From assembly GCF_005144885.1 (NCBI RefSeq), contig NZ_CP039690.1, positions 2,493,001-2,557,000 of the forward strand: 64,000 nt of DNA. Direction: 5' to 3'. The notes beneath the pieces are model-generated. The model was not told the DNA's origin, made no database searches, and saw nothing but the letters and a program-made list of their open reading frames with translations. Both the position numbers and the translations under genes were made by a program. This DNA is from Phreatobacter stygius (GTDB taxonomy: Bacteria; Pseudomonadota; Alphaproteobacteria; Rhizobiales; Phreatobacteraceae). Positions 46,124 through 54,856 of this stretch are shown here, piece by piece (the stretch's first letter is position 1; each line of letters begins with the position of its first letter).

Positions 46124-47782
46124 TTGCGGATCAGCGCTCCCGCCCTCGCCGCCACGATCGCGCTTAGCCTCGGGCTCGTTTCGCCGGCAGCCGCGCAGCA
46201 GGTCGGACCGACCATCGTTGTTGACGTCGCCAGCGGCCAGGTTCTGCAGGCCGACCGGGCCGGAACAGCCTGGCTGCCGGCATCGCTCACCAAGATGATG
46301 ACCGCCTATGTCGCGCTCAGCCAGGTGCGCCAGGGCCGGGTCACCATGAATACCGGCCTGACCGTGTCGCAGCGCGCGGCGCGCGCCACGCCCTCCAAAA
46401 TGGGCTTTCGCCCCGGCACCGTCGTCACCATCGACAACGCCTTGAAGATCATCATGGTCAAGTCGGCGAACGACGTGTCGGTCACCATTGCCGAAGGCCT
46501 CGGCGGATCGGTCGAGAATTTTGCCGCGATGATGAACGCCGAGGCCCGCAGGCTCGGCATGACGGCGACACGTTTCATCAATCCGAACGGCTTGCCCGGC
46601 GCCGGCCAGCAGACCTCGGCGCGCGACATGGCGGTGCTCGCCCGCGCGCTGATGCGTGAATTTCCCGAGCAGTCGATGCTCTGGCGCATGCCGGCGATCC
46701 GCTACGGCAATCGCGTCATGCGCAACCATAACCACCTGATCGGCCGTTATCCCGGCGCCGACGGGTTCAAGACCGGTTTCACCTGCGCCTCCGGCTTCAA
46801 TGTCGTCGCCACCGCCACCCGCGGCGGCCGGCAACTGATCGTCGTGGTGCTCGGCGCCACCTCGGCGCGTGGCCGGGCCGAGACGGCCGCCGGCCTGTTC
46901 GAGCGTCATTTCGGCGGTTTCGGCGGTTCCGGCGTCAGCGTCGACGGCATTGCCAACGACGCCTTCTCGGCACCCGCCAATATCCGCGACCAGGCTTGCC
47001 GGCGGCGCGGCCGCGGCCCCGCCTATATCGAATCGGGCGAAGACCTGGAGAACGAGCCGATCGCCTCCACCAGCGACCCCGGCAATCTCAGCTATGCCCA
47101 GATGATGGCCCAGCCGTCGCAGCGCCGGAGCATGGGCATCCAGGCCTTCGCCGCCATTCCCGGCCAGGTGCCGTCGCTGCTCGGCCCCTACCGGCCGAGC
47201 ATGGATCCGATCCCGGTGTTCATCGGCGGCGCCGGCTCGGCGCCTCCGCCGGCCACCGCCGCACCCATGCTGGCCTCGACGCCCGGTTCCAGGCGCGTCA
47301 CCTTGCCGGCATCCGGGACCACCACCTTGCCCCAGCCCGTGGCGGCCGGCATGACCTCGACCGTGACGACCGTCGCCGCGCCGGCGCCGACGCCGGCTCC
47401 GGCCGGCGCCATTGGGCGCGCCGCCGCCCCGGATCGGGCAGCCCATGCGCCCGCCGGAGGCCAGCGCGCCCACGGCGCGATCGGGCTTGCGGCGCCGACG
47501 ACGCAACATGCCGCCCCGCCGACCCGGCCGGGAGCCATTGGCGCGGTTGGCGCACCGATGGCGCTGCAGGGCGCCGCATCGTCGACGGCAAGCCCCGCGC
47601 CGGCCGCCAGCCGGTCGTCCGACACGCCGCAACGGCCAACCGTGCAGACCGGCCGCCATGCCGAAACCGGCCGGCGCAATCCGCGCGAGGTCCGGCCGGC
47701 GGCGAGCACTGCCACCCGGCCCGCGGCCCGCCCCGCCCCGCGGCCGCAGCCGGCGCCGACCCCGGTCGTCCCACGCCCGTGA
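46124..47782 (+). CDS. D-alanyl-D-alanine carboxypeptidase (penicillin-binding protein, S11 family)
   Basis: A 552-residue exported enzyme. The most plausible start is a TTG at 46124, with AAAGG about 8 nt upstream, giving a signal peptide (ISAPALAATIALSLGLVSPA) that ends AAAQQ. The domain in residues 25-270 has SLTKMM (SxxK), SANDVS (SxN) and DGFKTGFTC (KTG). A long Pro/Ala/Thr-rich C-terminal tail of about 270 residues has low complexity and may span the cell wall. It trims the terminal D-Ala of peptidoglycan stem peptides. The start is the main uncertainty. Confidence 0.88.
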   Translation: MRISAPALAATIALSLGLVSPAAAQQVGPTIVVDVASGQVLQADRAGTAWLPASLTKMMTAYVALSQVRQGRVTMNTGLTVSQRAARATPSKMGFRPGTVVTIDNALKIIMVKSANDVSVTIAEGLGGSVENFAAMMNAEARRLGMTATRFINPNGLPGAGQQTSARDMAVLARALMREFPEQSMLWRMPAIRYGNRVMRNHNHLIGRYPGADGFKTGFTCASGFNVVATATRGGRQLIVVVLGATSARGRAETAAGLFERHFGGFGGSGVSVDGIANDAFSAPANIRDQACRRRGRGPAYIESGEDLENEPIASTSDPGNLSYAQMMAQPSQRRSMGIQAFAAIPGQVPSLLGPYRPSMDPIPVFIGGAGSAPPPATAAPMLASTPGSRRVTLPASGTTTLPQPVAAGMTSTVTTVAAPAPTPAPAGAIGRAAAPDRAAHAPAGGQRAHGAIGLAAPTTQHAAPPTRPGAIGAVGAPMALQGAASSTASPAPAASRSSDTPQRPTVQTGRHAETGRRNPREVRPAASTATRPAARPAPRPQPAPTPVVPRP

Positions 47783-47784
47783 CC

Positions 47785-48666
47785 ATGCCATCGCGCGCCG
47801 TCGGCATTACCGCGGCGCTCGCTGGCGCGGTCGCTTATGGCGTCAACATCGTCTTCGCCCGCATGGCGACCCAGCAGGGCGTTTCCGCCGCCGATCTGGT
47901 TTTCCTGCGGGTCTTCCTGATGATGGGCGCGGTGGCGGCGACCCTTGCGCTGGCCGGCGGTTCGCTGAAGGTCGAGACCCGCGACCGGCCGCTCCTGATC
48001 CTGGTCGGCATCACCTCGGGCTGCCTCGGGCTCGCCTATTTCTTTGCCGTGTCCTTCGTGCCGATCGGCATCGCCGCGGTCATCTTCTACACCTTTCCCC
48101 TGCTGATCCTGATCGCCAGCCCGTTCATCGACGGCGAGCGCTTCACGTTGCAGCGCCTCGGCGTTTTCGCGCTGGCCTTCGGCGGTCTCGCCATTGCCCT
48201 CGGACCGACGCTTGGCGGTATCGACATGCGTGGCGTGCTCCTGGCGGCATTGGCCAGCGTGCTCGCCGCCAGCCAGTTCTTCGCCGCCGCGAGAGCCGGC
48301 GCGCGGATCAGCCCGGCCGCCCTGCTGTTCTGGTCGCATGTGGTGATCATGCCGATCGCCGGCCTGGTGGCGCTCGCCAATGGCCTTGGCCAATTGAGCG
48401 CGCTGGGCGGCGCCTGGTTCGCCGCGACCATGACCATGCTTGGTTATCTCGTCGGTTTTGCCTTCCAGATGCTCAGCGCCCGCAACGCGCCGCCGGCGCT
48501 GGTCGGCCTGGTCTTCTGCCTCGAACCGGTGGTCGCCATCGTCACCGCCAACTTCGTCCTTGGCGAAACGCTCTCGGCGCCCCAAATGGTGGGAAGCCTG
48601 CTTGTCCTCACCGCCCTCGTCGCATCTTCGCTCGCCGAATTGCGGCGCGAACCGAAACCCGCCTGA
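47785..48666 (+). CDS. EamA-family transporter
   Basis: A 293-residue membrane protein with about ten hydrophobic segments in two EamA repeats: GITAALAGAVAYGVNIVFAR at the start, and LVGLVFCLEPVVAIVTANFV in the second repeat. The gene starts 2 nt after the carboxypeptidase stop; a GTG at 47779 overlapping that stop is an alternative. It probably exports a metabolite; no substrate can be predicted. The CobW gene follows after 5 nt. Confidence 0.85.
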   Translation: MPSRAVGITAALAGAVAYGVNIVFARMATQQGVSAADLVFLRVFLMMGAVAATLALAGGSLKVETRDRPLLILVGITSGCLGLAYFFAVSFVPIGIAAVIFYTFPLLILIASPFIDGERFTLQRLGVFALAFGGLAIALGPTLGGIDMRGVLLAALASVLAASQFFAAARAGARISPAALLFWSHVVIMPIAGLVALANGLGQLSALGGAWFAATMTMLGYLVGFAFQMLSARNAPPALVGLVFCLEPVVAIVTANFVLGETLSAPQMVGSLLVLTALVASSLAELRREPKPA

Positions 48667-48671
48667 AACCC

Positions 48672-49781
48672 ATGCCCGACGCCCCGCGCCCCCGACGGCC
48701 GCGCGCCCCGATCCCGGTGACCGTGCTGACCGGCTTCCTCGGAGCCGGCAAGACCACCTTGCTCAACCGGCTGCTGGCTGATCCCGGCATGAAGAACACC
48801 GCCGTGCTGATCAACGAGTTCGGCGAGATCGGCCTCGATCACCTGCTGGTGCGCACCGTCGAGGACGGCATCGTCATGCTGTCGTCGGGCTGTGTCTGTT
48901 GCACGGTGCGCGGCGATCTCGTCTCGGCGCTCGAGGATCTCCTGCGCGCGCTCGACAATGGCCGCATCGATGCCTTCGATCGGGTGGTCATCGAGACAAC
49001 CGGCCTGGCCGATCCCATTCCGGTCATCCACACCATGATGGCGCATCCCTATCTGGTGATGCGCTACCGGCTCGACGCGGTCATCACCGTCGTCGACGCG
49101 GTCAACGGCCTTGCCACCCTCGACGGCCATCCGGAAGCGGTGAAACAGGCAGCGGTGGCCGACCGGATCGTGCTGACCAAGACCGATCTGATCGACAGCG
49201 ACGACCGCCTGGTGGCGCTCGGCCAGCTCGAGGCGCGCCTGGCCGCCCTGGCACCGACCGCGATCCGGCTCGATGCCGCCAGGGGCGAGGCCGACGCCAA
49301 GGCGGTTCTGGCCGCCGGCCTTTATGACCCGGCCACCAAGGTTCCCGATGTCACCCGCTGGCTGAACGAGGCGGCGCTCGCCACCGACGGCAGCGACCAC
49401 AGCCATGACGACGGCATCAAGGCCTTCGCGCTGACCAGCGACCAACCGCTCGGTTCCGCCGCCTTCGACATGTTCCTGGAACTGTTGCGCGGCGCCCACG
49501 GGCCGAAGCTCCTGCGGGTCAAAGGCGTGGTCAAGATCGCCGAGTTCCCGGACCGGCCGGTGGTCATCCACGGCGCCCAGCACGTCTTCCACCCGACCAC
49601 GGTCCTGGATGCCTGGCCCGATGGCGACGCGCGCACCCGCATCGTCTTCATCCTCAAGGACATGGAACCGCAGGTGATCCAGGCGCTTTATGATGCCTTC
49701 CTGGGCGTGCCGCGCGCCGACCAGCCGGACCGCGCCGCGCTGACCGACAACCCTCTCGCCATTCCGGGGCTTGGCCTGTGA
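48672..49781 (+). CDS. CobW/COG0523-family GTP-binding metal chaperone
   Basis: A 369-residue G3E GTPase. Walker A is GFLGAGKTTLLNRL, the metal-binding motif is SSGCVCCTVRGDL (CxCC), and the guanine-specificity motif is LTKTDL. A short HSHDD stretch lies before the CobW C-terminal domain that starts near FALTSDQPL. COG0523 proteins deliver metal such as zinc or cobalt to client enzymes. It overlaps the DUF924 gene by 4 nt. The client is unknown; no Zur-type site was found in front. Confidence 0.9.
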   Translation: MPDAPRPRRPRAPIPVTVLTGFLGAGKTTLLNRLLADPGMKNTAVLINEFGEIGLDHLLVRTVEDGIVMLSSGCVCCTVRGDLVSALEDLLRALDNGRIDAFDRVVIETTGLADPIPVIHTMMAHPYLVMRYRLDAVITVVDAVNGLATLDGHPEAVKQAAVADRIVLTKTDLIDSDDRLVALGQLEARLAALAPTAIRLDAARGEADAKAVLAAGLYDPATKVPDVTRWLNEAALATDGSDHSHDDGIKAFALTSDQPLGSAAFDMFLELLRGAHGPKLLRVKGVVKIAEFPDRPVVIHGAQHVFHPTTVLDAWPDGDARTRIVFILKDMEPQVIQALYDAFLGVPRADQPDRAALTDNPLAIPGLGL

Positions 49782-50326
49782 GCAAGATCGAAACCCCCGA
49801 AGCGGTCCTGGCCTTCTGGCGCAATGCCGGCCCGCAACTCTGGTTCGCCAAGGACGAGGCTTTCGACGCCGCCATCACCGCGCGTTTCGCCGCAACCTAT
49901 GAGGCGGCGGCCGCCGGCGACCTCGAAGGCTGGGAAGCAACGGCGGAGGCGACGCTGGCGCTGATCATCGTGCTCGACCAGTTCTCCCGGAACATGTTTC
50001 GCGGGCGTGCGCGAGCCTTCTGGGCCGATCCGCTGGCCCTGGCGGTGGCCGAGCGCGCCATCGGCAAGGGCCTGGACCGGCTGATCGGGCCGGACCTGCG
50101 CCTGTTCCTCTATTTGCCGATGGAACATACCGAGCAGCTCGCCGTGCAGCGCCGTTCGGTGGCGCTGTTCAGGACGCTCGGCGATGCCGAACTCGACAAT
50201 TATGCCGAGGTCCATCACCAGCTGATCGCCCGCTTTGGCCGTTTCCCTCACCGCAACGCCATTCTGGGCCGCGACAGTACTCCCGAGGAGCTGGCTTTCC
50301 TGGAAACGGACGGCTTCAAGGGCTAG
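49778..50326 (+). CDS. DUF924 family protein
   Basis: A 182-residue cytoplasmic protein with VLAFWRNAGPQLWFAKDEAF, then LALIIVLDQFSRNMFRG and YLPMEHTEQLAVQRRSVALF, the DUF924 pattern, and an HRNAILGR motif near the end. The function is unknown; the family has a TPR-like helical fold. The start is GTG, overlapping the CobW stop (GTGA). Its TAG overlaps the TAG of the convergent gluQRS gene within a CTAG palindrome. Confidence 0.88.
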   Translation: MSKIETPEAVLAFWRNAGPQLWFAKDEAFDAAITARFAATYEAAAAGDLEGWEATAEATLALIIVLDQFSRNMFRGRARAFWADPLALAVAERAIGKGLDRLIGPDLRLFLYLPMEHTEQLAVQRRSVALFRTLGDAELDNYAEVHHQLIARFGRFPHRNAILGRDSTPEELAFLETDGFKG

Positions 50327-51246
50327 ATATCGGTTCGTGGGTCGATCCCGACGAGCCGCCCGATATCGGCAGGGCTGGCGCCGCCCGCGCGCAGCGCGGC
50401 AAGACCGGTCGCCGCCTCGCTTTTCGACAGTTTGCGGCCGTCGGCGCCCAGGATCAGGCGGTGATGCCGGTAAAGCGGCTCGGCGAGGCCGAGCAGTTCC
50501 TGCAGCAGCCGGTGCACCGCGGTCGCCTCGAACAGGTCCTGGCCGCGCACGATGTGACTGACGTCCTGCAGCGCATCATCGACAACCACCGACAGGTGAT
50601 AGCTGGTCGGCACATCCTTGCGCGCCAGCACGACATCGCCCCAGCATGCGGGATCGGCGGCGACACTGCGCAACCGGGCCCCGGTCTCGTCCACTTCCGT
50701 CCAGGTCAGAGGCCGGCCGAGCCGGCTGATCGCTTCGGCCATCCTGAGCCGGAGCGCGAAGGGTCGCCCGGACGCGACACCTTCATTCCGTTCGGCCGCC
50801 GTCATCGCCGCGCCCGTCCCGGCATAAAGCGGCACCCCGTCCGGATCGATCGGCCAGGATCGGCCGGTCGCGGCCTCGCGTTCGGCCACCAGCGCCTTCA
50901 ATTCGCCGCGGCTCTCGAAACTCGCATAGATCAGGCCGAGAGCATCGAGCTGGCCAAGCGCCTGCCGATAGGTGTCCAGGTGTTCGGATTGCCGCCGCGG
51001 CGGCATTTCGAAGCCGATGCCGAGCCAGGCCAGGTCGGCGAGCATGGCGCGTTCGAATTCCGGCCGGCAGCGCGTCCGGTCGATATCCTCGATGCGCAGC
51101 AACAGGCGGCCGCCGAGCCTGGTGGCCATGGCGGCATTCTCGAGCGCACTCAGCGCGTGGCCGAGATGCAGCGCGCCGTTGGGGCTCGGCGCGAAGCGCA
51201 GGACGGCAGGATCGCTCCGGGAAATCGGCGGATGCACAAGGGCCAT
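50323..51246 (-). CDS. gluQRS: Glutamyl-Q tRNA(Asp) synthetase
   Basis: A 307-residue paralogue of GluRS lacking the anticodon-binding domain. It has VLRFAPSPNGALHLGHALSA (HIGH-like motif, as HLGH), LLLRIEDIDRTRC and GRKLSKSEAATGL (KLSKS). It charges the queuosine of tRNA-Asp with glutamate. The usual zinc-binding pair in a Y-x-C-F-C-x-R segment is here YASFESR, without Cys. It starts at the ATG at 51246, divergent from the DNA glycosylase gene. Confidence 0.9.
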   Translation of the reverse strand: MALVHPPISRSDPAVLRFAPSPNGALHLGHALSALENAAMATRLGGRLLLRIEDIDRTRCRPEFERAMLADLAWLGIGFEMPPRRQSEHLDTYRQALGQLDALGLIYASFESRGELKALVAEREAATGRSWPIDPDGVPLYAGTGAAMTAAERNEGVASGRPFALRLRMAEAISRLGRPLTWTEVDETGARLRSVAADPACWGDVVLARKDVPTSYHLSVVVDDALQDVSHIVRGQDLFEATAVHRLLQELLGLAEPLYRHHRLILGADGRKLSKSEAATGLAALRAGGASPADIGRLVGIDPRTDI

Positions 51247-51307
51247 GGTCAAGCCTATGCTGACAGCCCCGCACGAACGCAACCCGCAACGCTCCAACCA
51301 GGCCATC

Positions 51308-51955
51308 ATGCGCATTGAAACCGAGGCCGATCTCGCCGGCGCGCTCGCCGCGCTGGCGGGCCTTTGCCCTCATATGGCGAAAACCCATGCCGAACTCGGG
51401 ACACCACCGCTGCGGCGGCGCGCACCGGGTTTCGAGGGCCTGGTCCAGATCGTCGTGTTCCAGCAGATTTCGGTCGATGCCGCGCGCGCCATCTGGGCGC
51501 GCGCCGAGACCGTCTTCGGGCGTTGGACACCGGAGATCCTCGGCGCCGCCAGTGACGAGACCTATCGGGCGGCCGGCCTGTCGCGACCGAAAGTGCGCAC
51601 GCTCAGGGCGATCTCGGCCGCGGTGACCGAAGGCGGTCTCGACCTCGAGGCGCTCGATCGCCACGGCGCGGACGCCGCCCATGCCATGCTGACGCAGGTG
51701 AAAGGCATCGGGCCCTGGACCGCCGACGTCTATCTCCTGTCCTGCCTCGGCCATATCGACGCCTGGCCGGCCGGCGATATCGCCTTGCAGGCGGCTGCCG
51801 GCGACCTGCTGGGCTTGCCGGCCCGGCCGACCGCCAAGGAGATGGGGCCGCTCGCCGAACGCTGGCGGCCTTATCGCGCCGTGGCGGCGCGCCTGCTCTG
51901 GGCTCACTATGCCGCGCGCCGCACCGGCCGCGTCGCCGAACCGACGGTGGCGTGA
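51308..51955 (+). CDS. DNA-3-methyladenine glycosylase (AlkA-like)
   Basis: A 215-residue HhH-GPD glycosylase that removes alkylated bases. The core has GFEGLVQIVVFQQISVDAAR, then the hairpin LTQVKGIGPWTADVYLLSCL and HIDAWPAGDIALQAA, where the Asp of GD is the catalytic residue. The usual N-terminal domain of E. coli AlkA is missing, as in many short bacterial homologues. The ATG at 51308 begins with MRIETEADL. It overlaps the esterase gene downstream (TGATG). Confidence 0.88.
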   Translation: MRIETEADLAGALAALAGLCPHMAKTHAELGTPPLRRRAPGFEGLVQIVVFQQISVDAARAIWARAETVFGRWTPEILGAASDETYRAAGLSRPKVRTLRAISAAVTEGGLDLEALDRHGADAAHAMLTQVKGIGPWTADVYLLSCLGHIDAWPAGDIALQAAAGDLLGLPARPTAKEMGPLAERWRPYRAVAARLLWAHYAARRTGRVAEPTVA

Positions 51956-52599
51956 TGCTGGACGGACCACGCCTTGCGCCGCTGTCCGGCCGGGCCCGCC
52001 AGCTCGTGGTCATCCTGCATGGCTATGGCGCCGATGGCGACGATCTGATCGCGCTCGGCGAGGCCTGGCGCCAGGCCTTGCCGGACGCAGCCTTCGTCGC
52101 GCCCGATGGCCCCGAGCCCTGCGACCACATGCCGAGCGGCCGGCAATGGTTCCCGCTGGATCTCCGAAACCCGCGCGAATACTGGCTCGGCTGTATTGGC
52201 GTGCGCGCGGCGATCGATTGCTTTCTCGATGCCGAACTGCGGCGTCTGGCGCTCGATGACGGCGCGCTTGGCCTGGTCGGCTTCAGCCAGGGCACGATGA
52301 CCGCGCTGCATGTCGGCCTGCGCCGCAAGAACGCTCCGGCGGCCCTGGTCGGCTATTCCGGCCGCCTGGCCGGCCCGGACAGCCTCGCCGAGGTCACCGT
52401 CCGGCCGCCGGTGACCTTGATCCATGGCGGGCTGGACGACGTGATCCCGGCGGTCGACATGGGCGTGGCCGCGACCGCGCTCAGCAGTGCTGGCCTTGCC
52501 GTCGAGACCCACCTCATCCCCGATATCGGCCACGAGATCGACGGCCGCGCTCTCGGCTTCGGGCTCGCCGCACTGAGCCGCGGATTCCAGGCGGACTGA
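51955..52599 (+). CDS. Carboxylesterase/phospholipase (alpha/beta hydrolase, YpfH-like)
   Basis: A 214-residue hydrolase of the phospholipase/carboxylesterase family. The nucleophile elbow is LVGFSQGTMTAL, the oxyanion region LVVILHGYGADGDDLI, and the C-terminal acid and base are in HGGLDDVIPA and DIGHEIDG. It acts on short-chain esters in the cytoplasm. The ATG at 51955 overlaps the previous stop, so the two genes are co-translated. Confidence 0.87.
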   Translation: MLDGPRLAPLSGRARQLVVILHGYGADGDDLIALGEAWRQALPDAAFVAPDGPEPCDHMPSGRQWFPLDLRNPREYWLGCIGVRAAIDCFLDAELRRLALDDGALGLVGFSQGTMTALHVGLRRKNAPAALVGYSGRLAGPDSLAEVTVRPPVTLIHGGLDDVIPAVDMGVAATALSSAGLAVETHLIPDIGHEIDGRALGFGLAALSRGFQAD

Positions 52600-52712
52600 A
52601 CGCCAAGCGGGTCGAGGCTTCACAAGACCGACACAGTGCTCCTATTATTAACGGGCATCTGCTTTCGCTGCTCGCGAATCAGCGGGCAGGACCGGTCGCA
52701 GGGAGTGTGCTC

Positions 52713-53303
52713 GTGACGGTCGCCGTTTCTCCGAGGGATCTGCCGGTTTCTTCCGGCATTTCCCCAGGTTCATGGCCTGCCCTCGTGCTCAACGCGGACT
52801 ACCGCCCGTTGAGCTATTACCCCCTGTCGCTCTGGTCCTGGCAGGACACCATCAAGGCGGTGTTCCTCGATCGCGTCTCGGTGGTTTCGTTTTACGAGAA
52901 GGCGATCCGCTCGCCGAGCTTCGAGATGAAGCTGCCGAGCGTGGTGTCGCTGAAGACCTATGTGAAGCCGTCGCGCAACCCGGCCTTCACCCGGTTCAAC
53001 GTGTTCCTGCGCGACAAATTCCGCTGCCAATATTGCGGCGACAGCGACGACCTGACCTTCGACCACCTGGTGCCGCGCTCGAAGGGCGGGCAAACCACCT
53101 GGGACAATGTGCTGGCCGCCTGTTCGCCGTGCAATCTGCTCAAGGGCTCGAAGACCCTGCGTGAATCGGGCATGCACCTGATGCAGCATCCCTACACGCC
53201 GACGATCCAGGACCTGCACAGCAACGGCCGGCTGTTCCCGCCGAACTACCTGCACGACAGCTGGATGGACTATCTCTATTGGGATACCGAACTGGAGCCG
53301 TGA
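52713..53303 (+). CDS. HNH endonuclease family protein
   Basis: A 196-residue protein. The N-terminal region (PALVLNADYRPLSYYPLSLW) is typical of a conserved family of stand-alone HNH nucleases in alphaproteobacteria. The HNH motif is RCQYCG, then LTFDHLVPRSKGGQTTWDNV and ACSPCNLLKGS, with two CxxC pairs for zinc. The substrate is unknown; the gene is widespread and not tied to a defence system here. The second GTG (52713) lies 7 nt after GGGAG and is preferred over the first. Confidence 0.88.
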   Translation: MTVAVSPRDLPVSSGISPGSWPALVLNADYRPLSYYPLSLWSWQDTIKAVFLDRVSVVSFYEKAIRSPSFEMKLPSVVSLKTYVKPSRNPAFTRFNVFLRDKFRCQYCGDSDDLTFDHLVPRSKGGQTTWDNVLAACSPCNLLKGSKTLRESGMHLMQHPYTPTIQDLHSNGRLFPPNYLHDSWMDYLYWDTELEP

Positions 53304-53316
53304 GCGGCTGCCGGGT

Positions 53317-53877
53317 TCAGGCCTCTTCGCTGGTCCGCGCCGCGCCGACGAGCGCGACGATCGACAGGCCGGTCGCGATCACCACGTTCCAGCCGGCGAG
53401 CGAGACGCCGAGGAAGCGCCAGGCCGCCACCGTGCAGTCGACCACCCGCGGGCCGCTCTGCAGCTGACGCAGGAGATCGCCGGGCGTGCGGGCGAGTGCG
53501 GCCGGCTGCGAACAGCTGGTCGGGCCCTGCCAGAAGCCCCATTCGGCGCCGGCGTGGTAGGCGCCGAGCCCGACCGCCCAGGCCATGACCAGGGCCAGTG
53601 CCAGCAATCCGACACGAATGGCGAGCGGCGGCAGCCGCAGGACAGCGCCGAGCGCCACGGCGAAAGCCAGGGGAATGGCGATGTAATAGGGCAGGCGCTG
53701 CTCGAGGCAGAGCGGACAGGGCGCCAGCCCGATCACATATTGAAAGAAATAGGCGCCGAGAATCGTGCTGGTCGCGCCCAGGCCGACGACCAGGGCCGCA
53801 ATGAGCCAGGGGCGCCGGCGGGCGACGGTGAGAGTGCTGGTGGCCAGAGTGCCGACGGAAAATGTGCTGACGGTCAT
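53317..53877 (-). CDS. dsbB: Disulfide bond formation protein B family
   Basis: A 186-residue inner-membrane protein with four hydrophobic helices. The first redox pair is CPLC in LAPCPLCLEQRLPYYIAI, and the second is formed by Cys in PTSCSQPA and RVVDCTVA in the periplasmic loop. Both pairs are kept, as in active DsbB, which reoxidises DsbA with quinone. No dsbA is nearby. The start at 53877 is uncertain, because the frame is open to 53952. It is divergent from pgsA. Confidence 0.85.
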   Translation of the reverse strand: MTVSTFSVGTLATSTLTVARRRPWLIAALVVGLGATSTILGAYFFQYVIGLAPCPLCLEQRLPYYIAIPLAFAVALGAVLRLPPLAIRVGLLALALVMAWAVGLGAYHAGAEWGFWQGPTSCSQPAALARTPGDLLRQLQSGPRVVDCTVAAWRFLGVSLAGWNVVIATGLSIVALVGAARTSEEA

Positions 53878-53978
53878 GGCGACATTTCTTGATCCGTTCA
53901 CAACGATCTGTCCATCCCGTGAGCCGGCCATGTCGGCTTTCGGTTGACCCAAGACGCCCCCTCGTTCATCACAAGATC

Positions 53979-54602
53979 ATGAGCTCGGCTGATCCGATCC
54001 CCCGCGTGCGCCGCGGCGGCGCGTTCAATATTCCCAATATGCTCACCTACGGGCGGGTCGTTGCCGTGCCGCTGGTGGCGGCTTGCCTGTTCGTGCAGGT
54101 CATCTACGAAAGCGGGCTCTGGCTGCGTTGGGTGGCGCTGACGATCTTCATCATCGCCGCGATCACCGACTATTTCGACGGCTATCTCGCCCGCGCCCTG
54201 TCGCAGCAATCGGCCATCGGGCGGATGCTCGATCCCATTGCCGACAAGCTGCTGGTCGGCGTGGTGCTGTTGATGCTGGCCGCCGACGGCACCATTCTCG
54301 GCTGGTCGCTGTGGGCCGCGGTGGTGATCCTGTCGCGCGAGATCCTGGTCTCGGGCCTGCGCGAGTTCCTGGCCGAGCTGCAGGTCTCCGTACCGGTGAC
54401 CCAGCTGGCCAAATGGAAAACGGCGTTGCAGCTGGTGGCGGTCGGGTTTCTCATTGCCGGTCCGGCCGGCGACCAGGTCATCCCCTTCGTCACCCAGGTC
54501 GGCATTGGCCTGTTGTGGGTCGCCGCCCTGCTGACGCTTTATACCGGCTTCGACTATTTTCGCGCCGGCGTCGGCCATCTGATCGATGAGGACGAGCGGT
54601 GA
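53979..54602 (+). CDS. pgsA: CDP-diacylglycerol--glycerol-3-phosphate 3-phosphatidyltransferase
   Basis: A 207-residue membrane enzyme that makes phosphatidylglycerol phosphate. The CDP-alcohol phosphotransferase motif D-x2-D-G-x2-A-R-x8-G-x3-D-x3-D is complete (DYFDGYLARALSQQSAIG, then RMLDPIADK). The opening FNIPNMLTYGRVVAVPLV is also typical of PgsA. The start at 53979 gives a normal length. The stop overlaps the moaD start. Confidence 0.95.
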   Translation: MSSADPIPRVRRGGAFNIPNMLTYGRVVAVPLVAACLFVQVIYESGLWLRWVALTIFIIAAITDYFDGYLARALSQQSAIGRMLDPIADKLLVGVVLLMLAADGTILGWSLWAAVVILSREILVSGLREFLAELQVSVPVTQLAKWKTALQLVAVGFLIAGPAGDQVIPFVTQVGIGLLWVAALLTLYTGFDYFRAGVGHLIDEDER

Positions 54603-54850
54603 AGATCCTCTATTTCGCCTGGGTGCGCGAGCGCATCGGCAAGGCCGAGGAAACCATTGTGCTGCCCGAGACGGTCAGGACGGTCGCCGACCTGATCGCC
54701 CATCTCACCGGCCGCGGCGAGGAATATGCCTATGCCTTCGAGAACCCGAAGGTGATTCGCGCCGCCATCGACCAGGTCCATGTGAAACCCGCGGCCATGC
54801 TGGAAGGTGCCAAGGAAGTGGCCTTCTTTCCGCCGATGACCGGCGGCTGA
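54599..54850 (+). CDS. moaD: Molybdopterin synthase small subunit MoaD
   Basis: An 83-residue ubiquitin-fold protein beginning MKILYFAWVRERIGKAEETI (GTG start overlapping the pgsA stop) and ending FFPPMTGG. The terminal GG is thiocarboxylated and donates sulfur to molybdopterin. The pair pgsA-moaD is common in Hyphomicrobiales, where moaE normally follows; here a metallo-beta-lactamase-fold gene follows after 6 nt. MoaE must be encoded elsewhere. Confidence 0.93.
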   Translation: MKILYFAWVRERIGKAEETIVLPETVRTVADLIAHLTGRGEEYAYAFENPKVIRAAIDQVHVKPAAMLEGAKEVAFFPPMTGG

Positions 54851-54856
54851 ACCGGC

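Noticed and set aside
47200-47782. Repetitive Pro/Ala-rich sequence as a DNA repeat array
   Set aside because: The repetition is only in amino-acid composition of the carboxypeptidase tail; no regular nucleotide unit was found.
52713-53303. HNH nuclease as part of a restriction or defence system
   Set aside because: No methyltransferase, helicase or other defence gene is near; this HNH family is a common single gene in alphaproteobacteria.
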